From Lepas anatifera (Eukaryota; Arthropoda; Thecostraca; Lepadidae), in contig JAOTON010000961.1 in NCBI GenBank assembly GCA_034440635.1, positions 1,178,001-1,242,000 on the forward strand: 64,000 nucleotides of DNA. The letters run 5' to 3'. A program made the translations under genes and the position numbers. The notes under the pieces were generated by a model. The model was not told where the DNA came from and made no database searches. It saw only the letters and a list, made by a program, of their open reading frames with translations. Within the stretch, counting starts at the first letter, position 1. The number at the start of each line of letters is the position of its first letter. This document shows positions 59,651 through 64,000 of the stretch, in pieces.

Positions 59651-59765
59651 CCCACGACTGTCTGCGACGACAGACGGAGTCAAATACACCCACGGCTGTC
59701 TGAGACGATAGACGGAGTTGAATATACCCACGGCTGTCTGAGACGACAGACGGAGTCGGGTGCAC
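59651..59765. repeat. 38-bp tandem repeat with hairpin cores
   Basis: Three units start at 59651, 59689 and 59727: CCCACGGCTGTCTGAGACGA then CAGACGGAGT. Each contains GTCTG...CAGAC, a small stem-loop. It lies just upstream of the catalase last exon on its transcribed strand, i.e. in its last intron. Confidence 0.85.
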
Positions 59766-60978
59766 CACCCGCGACCGTCTATACTGTTGTGCAACCAGGA
59801 AAAGTGTGCCAGGTTAGTGGAACCGATTCCAAGACCGAGTGGCTGCTTCTAATATCTGAGACATGCTGTCTCAGCAGCTAACCGAGTAGAGAAGAGTCGT
59901 GACCTCGATCACGTTGGACTGAAAAGCGTCCCTGTCGCCGGAGGTGCTACCGTTTTGTCCAACGTGTCTCTTAAGCCCCTCTGAAACTTCGCTAAAACAC
60001 GTTTCGTCACTTACATAAATCACACTGCAATAATGATAAATAACTGTAATAATAATAACCTTAATCACATTGGCAAGAGAAAACTAGCAGATTTTCAAAC
60101 GTGTATCGATCAAATACAGCCTTTCTAGCTTTTAGGCTGCTAAAACGGAATATCAACAAAACGTGATCGGAAGCTTCTCTTCATAGTCTTGGAGCCTTGG
60201 TCTACTAAAAAAATACTATTGGCTTAAAACACTCGAGAATACAATATTTCAGTACATTTCGACAGCATATGACGTTGATTTCTACCACGACTGTGTCGGT
60301 AACATATTCTGAACTCCGAACGCGCTTTAGAAGCTTTCAACAACATCCGAGATCACGACAGCATACTCTGTACTCGTTAGTCGCCGGGCGATCTCACAAT
60401 GAACCCGAACCCCCCCCCGCTGTGTAGGCAGCAGTGCTCAATGCCTCCGCCTCTGATCCGGAGGACAGCACAGAGCCGGCGATAGGTGATAAGAACCCGC
60501 TCGGCAGACCACCGCGACAACGCGAGAAGAGAGGGGGAGGCCGCGGCACCAGCTGGGGTGGGGCAGAGCTCGCACATCGATTCGCCTGGAATCCGGACGG
60601 AGGCATGGCAACCACCACATCACACGCTCCAGACCTGTTTCCAACCAGTGCGAATACGACCCGAGACGATACAGCTGGTATCAATGGTGGAAGGCTGTGG
60701 ATGCAGACGCACAGATTCCTCCAACGGACGGATGATACAAGGTGGAGATTACAGCACGGTGGCCATATTGACAGGGGAACAGGGGCTTCCGAAGCACCGC
60801 TCCGATGGGCATGGATGCATTGGCGTAGCCATGCTTTCTGAACTTGTAGGGACACATCCAGCCTCTTGATTAGGTACCCGACGGAACATTTAAAGAGGGC
60901 CCAAATGTTATGTGCGAGCTAGCCAGCCTTTCCCTTTTTACATTTTTACACGAATTTGGGCAGTATAATTTTAATACT

Positions 60979-61433
60979 TGAAGGGAGTGTGGTACCTTGG
61001 TCTAATCCTAGAATTTATTGTAATTAGGAGTACTTTTAGCCGAAAATCAAGGATGCGTCCATGATTTCTCTGAAAAATGTACAATAAGCTCGATACTTAT
61101 ATTTTGTAAATGCTCCTTTAGGGAAAGAAATAAATATCTGCCTGTGGATGATGTCATGATCTGGCAACCACTACCATATTCAATACGCTTCAAGGGCTTC
61201 GGTTGGCTGATATTCACCGTGACGTCAGCATATGTCGTCACACCAACAGCCATGAGAACTGTGGCCTGCTGCTAAGGGTAGATGAGGGGTACATTTCAGG
61301 TAAGTTTTAGCTTTTTCTACGAAATTCTCGATTTCCAAGACAAATGATATATTGAGTGCCGGATCTTCCGACTTGCTTTAAAACTTGGCTATATCGGTTT
61401 AAATCGCGTTATGAATGTGCCACATTCCCTTAA
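60979..61433 (-). mobile_element. 458-bp TTAA element (M458), copy c, reverse and older
   Basis: Antiparallel to copies a and b, with a decayed left end (GAAGGGAGTGTGGTACCTT) and an intact right end (GTGCCACATTCCCTTAA). It shares its right TTAA with T1c. Confidence 0.75.
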
Positions 61434-62282
61434 ACACGTGCTTTGACGGCGGTCTGAGCCACCTTCGCTTTGACGGGGGAGGGGCAGGTACCAGCCCCCT
61501 AAGATCTCGAGAACCATGCTAGATAGCGAAAACACGGTAAACGACGTTTAGTAGCTCATCCACCTCTCTATCGAAAATACTTGCGCTATTTTTTCAGGTC
61601 ACATTTAAGGTCACTAGAGGTCAAAACATGTCGTCATAGGAATAACATGTAAATGAAGGTTTCCGGTCATTACATCTGAACAAGTAAAGTTAGATCAAAC
61701 AATTTGAACCATTAAAATCCTCGCAGAAAGCCGAATCCAGTGATATGTAACATGGCCTTGCGTCAAATCATGTCCAATATGTCATTGGACCTGACCCGAG
61801 GTCAGGTCAAAGTCAAATTAGGTCAAAATGCATATCTTTAGAACCGCAAAGACAGTCCCAATCCAATGAAGCTAAAATAAACACTCTATCACTATCTATG
61901 GCCAAGTTATTTAATTAAAACCACTTTTCCCATGTATTTCCAAGGAAGAGGTCAAGCCTCGTACCTGACCTTAGGTCATCGATATAAAAAATACCGCAAC
62001 ATGTTTTAGACAGCTCGGTGGGTTCAATATGTGGTATGAGTTTCAATAGGATAAGTTCACCCTGTTCCGAATTATGTTATCTTAAACTTTTTTAGGTCAG
62101 TTCACTTGACCTGTACTGGTGACCTGACCAGTGACCTAACCTTAGATTTTTGACAAAAGTTGTAGAAATGATCAGAGAAAAGGTATACCAAGTACGGCGG
62201 CGCGTGCCGTTTTTAATGTTATCTCCAAGAAACCCGAAGGGGGCGGGTACCCAACCCCCTCCCCCGTCAATGCGCGTGTTAA
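61430..62282 (+). mobile_element. TTAA-flanked element T1, copy c
   Basis: Same orientation as copies a and b. The left end is slightly altered (TTAAACACGTGCTTTGACGG), the right end intact (CCGTCAATGCGCGTGTTAA). It abuts the reverse 458-bp element, and the two share the TTAA at 61430-61433. Confidence 0.8.
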
Positions 62283-62435
62283 AGCAAGCACAGACTGTAT
62301 GTTGGATTGGGAAAGCGTCTGAATGCGGCCATTTGCGTGCCTAAGAAGTATGGAGATGAACCTAGCTGCCTGTCTCAGCCTCGACTACTATCAGATCCCA
62401 GTACTGAGACGTCAAGCATTAAAGTAAAACGTCAA

Positions 62436-62893
62436 TTAAAGGGGAATGTGGCACCTTCATAACGCGATTTAAACTGAGATAGCCAAGTTGTAAAGCAAGT
62501 CGGAAAACCCGGTACTCCATATATCATTTGTCTTGGAACTTAATATTTCCGTAGAAAAAAGCTAAAACCTACCGGACACCAGCCCCCTCATCAGCCCCTC
62601 GCCGGGCGGCCATTGTTGTGAGCTGCTGGTATGACGACATATGCTGACGTCACGATGAGCATCAGCCAATCGAAGCCCTTGAAGCGTTTCAAGTATGGTA
62701 GTGGTTGCCAGATCATGACATCATCCACAGGCAGATATTTATTTATTTTCCTAGAGGAGTATTTTAAAAACAAAATATTGAGCTCATTGAACATTTTTCA
62801 GAGAAATTATGAGTGGTTTCATTATTTTTGGCTAAAAGTACGCCTAATTTCACTAAATTCCAGGATTCAACCAAGGTGCCACATTCCCTTTAA
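62436..62893 (+). mobile_element. 458-bp TTAA element (M458), copy b
   Basis: Same 458-base length and orientation as copy a, high similarity throughout (for example GATGAGCATCAGCCAATCGA in both), with intact TTAA at both ends. Confidence 0.85.
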
Positions 62894-63669
62894 CATTCTC
62901 GCCCACTCAGGAGGCCTATCTCACCGGCTCACACGAGCAGCAGTGCTTAAAGTAATCCATAACCTTCTTAGCAAAACAAGACGATTATCTTGAGTTTTGC
63001 GGAGCGGTAACAGGACGCCGGCTGGCACGGTCGCGTGTGCCGGCCTGTTGGTGAGCGCGTCCGGCAGGCTTCTGCCCATGGCTGTCGCCATCGGAGGAGC
63101 GCCACGAAATCGGCTGGTCCTAAACTATTTTATATTGAAGGCATGCTTTAGATGTTTGGTTAGTTGATTTGTTTCTTTTGAACGTGTATGAACGAATACA
63201 TGGGTTCATTAAAATTATCGTGAGAGCGCCGCCAAGACTTAAAGCCCACTGCCCACTCAATTCACAAGCTCAGAATTGACATGGCTGAATAGGAAAATTA
63301 ATTACAGTCATTTCATTCATTTACACTACCCACTTATCTCCAACGGCTTTCGAGTAATTCGTCCGAAAGGGTATTTCAAGGAGCTAAATTTCTCGGAACT
63401 TGCTTGCTTCTCACCATGGTTTCAAGTCCTTAAAATGAATGGAAGTGGATGAAATTTGGCATGAAGCTAGCTTAGTAATTATACAAGCAATTCTAGGCCA
63501 ACATAACGGTTCGTTCGTTTTATAGCAATAGCTTCATGCCATGCCTTTTCTGTACTAACACAGCACCCGGCGCCACGATCACGGCATCGTTTCTATTGAG
63601 TGATACCGGCCAGTGACCTCCTGACGGGTCACTGGTGTAGGGCTAGTGGGAGTCAGTGCAGTGAGGTGC

Positions 63670-63731
63670 AGTGGTCTGGTGGTTAGAGGACCTGTCTCGT
63701 GATCAGGGGTGCCCGGTGCGAATCTGGGGTT
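63670..63731 (+). repeat. tRNA-like SINE head
   Basis: GTGGTCTGGTGGTTAGAGGA (A box), an imperfect anticodon stem around CTCGTGA, and CGGTGCGAATCTGG (weak B box). It resembles the 13417 copy in its first 20 bases. Confidence 0.4.
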
Positions 63732-64000
63732 GACTGCGAGCTAGTTATTAGTTATTTCAAAGAAAAGAGTGATAACACTGTCCTACAGGCTTATGAATAA
63801 CGAAATATGGTTTGCTTTCAGCACATTGTCATGCGGCCCTCCTGCGCCGGTGAGGCGTTAGCCCAGGTCGCAGACCGGGGTAGTTATCTTGGTCCCGATG
63901 TCCATTCCTTGTTTTTGGTATCCTTATTGATGCAATTAAATGGGAGCTTAAGTAAAATTGCGGCTGTTTCGACCAGCAACACCAACCACACTTGACTCAC

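Larger units (their letters stand above)
59602..64000. other. Catalase intron/upstream region, mostly repeats
   Basis: 38-bp repeats, M458c, T1c, M458b and a SINE head. A GC-rich block at 60390-60860 is open on both strands without any recognised domain. No further catalase exon was found. Confidence 0.5.

Noticed and set aside
59340..59768. 142-codon minus frame over the catalase exon
   Set aside because: Different frame from KRAIKNFSQAHADYG; composition reflects the 38-bp repeats.
60394..60869. Overlapping frames of 127-153 codons on both strands
   Set aside because: A GC-rich block open by composition; checked for catalase motifs and found none.

Overview
This is eukaryotic nuclear DNA, almost certainly from an arthropod. 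My guess is a crustacean, but nothing here proves the clade. The evidence is widely spaced small exons with GT-AG borders and consistent phases, arthropod-style peritrophin chitin-binding domains, and introns packed with short DNA transposons, minisatellites and AT repeats. There are no operons or CRISPR arrays.

Three gene loci can be supported. (1) Plus strand, about 0.6-17.6 kb: a secreted two-domain chitin-binding (type-2/peritrophin-A) protein. Six core exons (7685-13836) join in phase; the two homologous domains are separated by a low-complexity basic/Thr-rich linker. After the second domain there are two alternative in-phase 3' ends, one strongly basic (stop at 14973) and one acidic and Tyr-rich (15652-15747, probably ending at 17504). 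(2) Minus strand, 24.6-52.8 kb: a cyclic-nucleotide-gated channel alpha subunit (CngA type). Seven coding exons carry the initiator ATG, cytosolic N-terminus, S1-S6 with a TIGETP pore, C-linker and cNMP-binding domain, coiled coil and a Pro-rich tail. As printed it carries two one-base frameshifts, in the S1/S2 exon and the coiled-coil exon, each confirmed independently by splice-phase arithmetic. An in-frame TGA is followed by 42 more sense codons. (3) Minus strand, 59488-59601: the last coding exon of a catalase; the rest of that gene probably lies beyond the right edge.

The rest is mainly transposon-derived. At least five related families of about 0.7-1.2 kb non-autonomous elements share bodies crowded with AGGTCA/TGACCT hexamers (nuclear-receptor half-sites); most are bounded by TTAA and terminal inverted repeats. 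A separate 458-bp TTAA element occurs twice at identical length and once more in reverse. Elements are nested in each other in ways that reveal the target site: one family sits at a TTAA inside another, and another is flanked by a 5-bp GCTAG duplication. There are also five short inverted-repeat elements with GGCGGA-type ends, the 3' end of a non-LTR retrotransposon reverse transcriptase, a possible LTR with primer-binding site, tRNA-like SINE heads, three minisatellites (22, 24 and 26 bp) and a duplicated 162-bp hairpin unit embedded in (AT)n.

Layout: 0-17.6 kb chitin-binding gene; 17.6-24.6 kb intergenic transposon cluster and AT/hairpin repeats; 24.6-52.8 kb CngA with transposon-filled introns; 52.8-59.5 kb intergenic with transposons and a minisatellite; 59.5-64 kb catalase 3' end and flanking repeats. 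The three genes are not functionally linked by anything visible.
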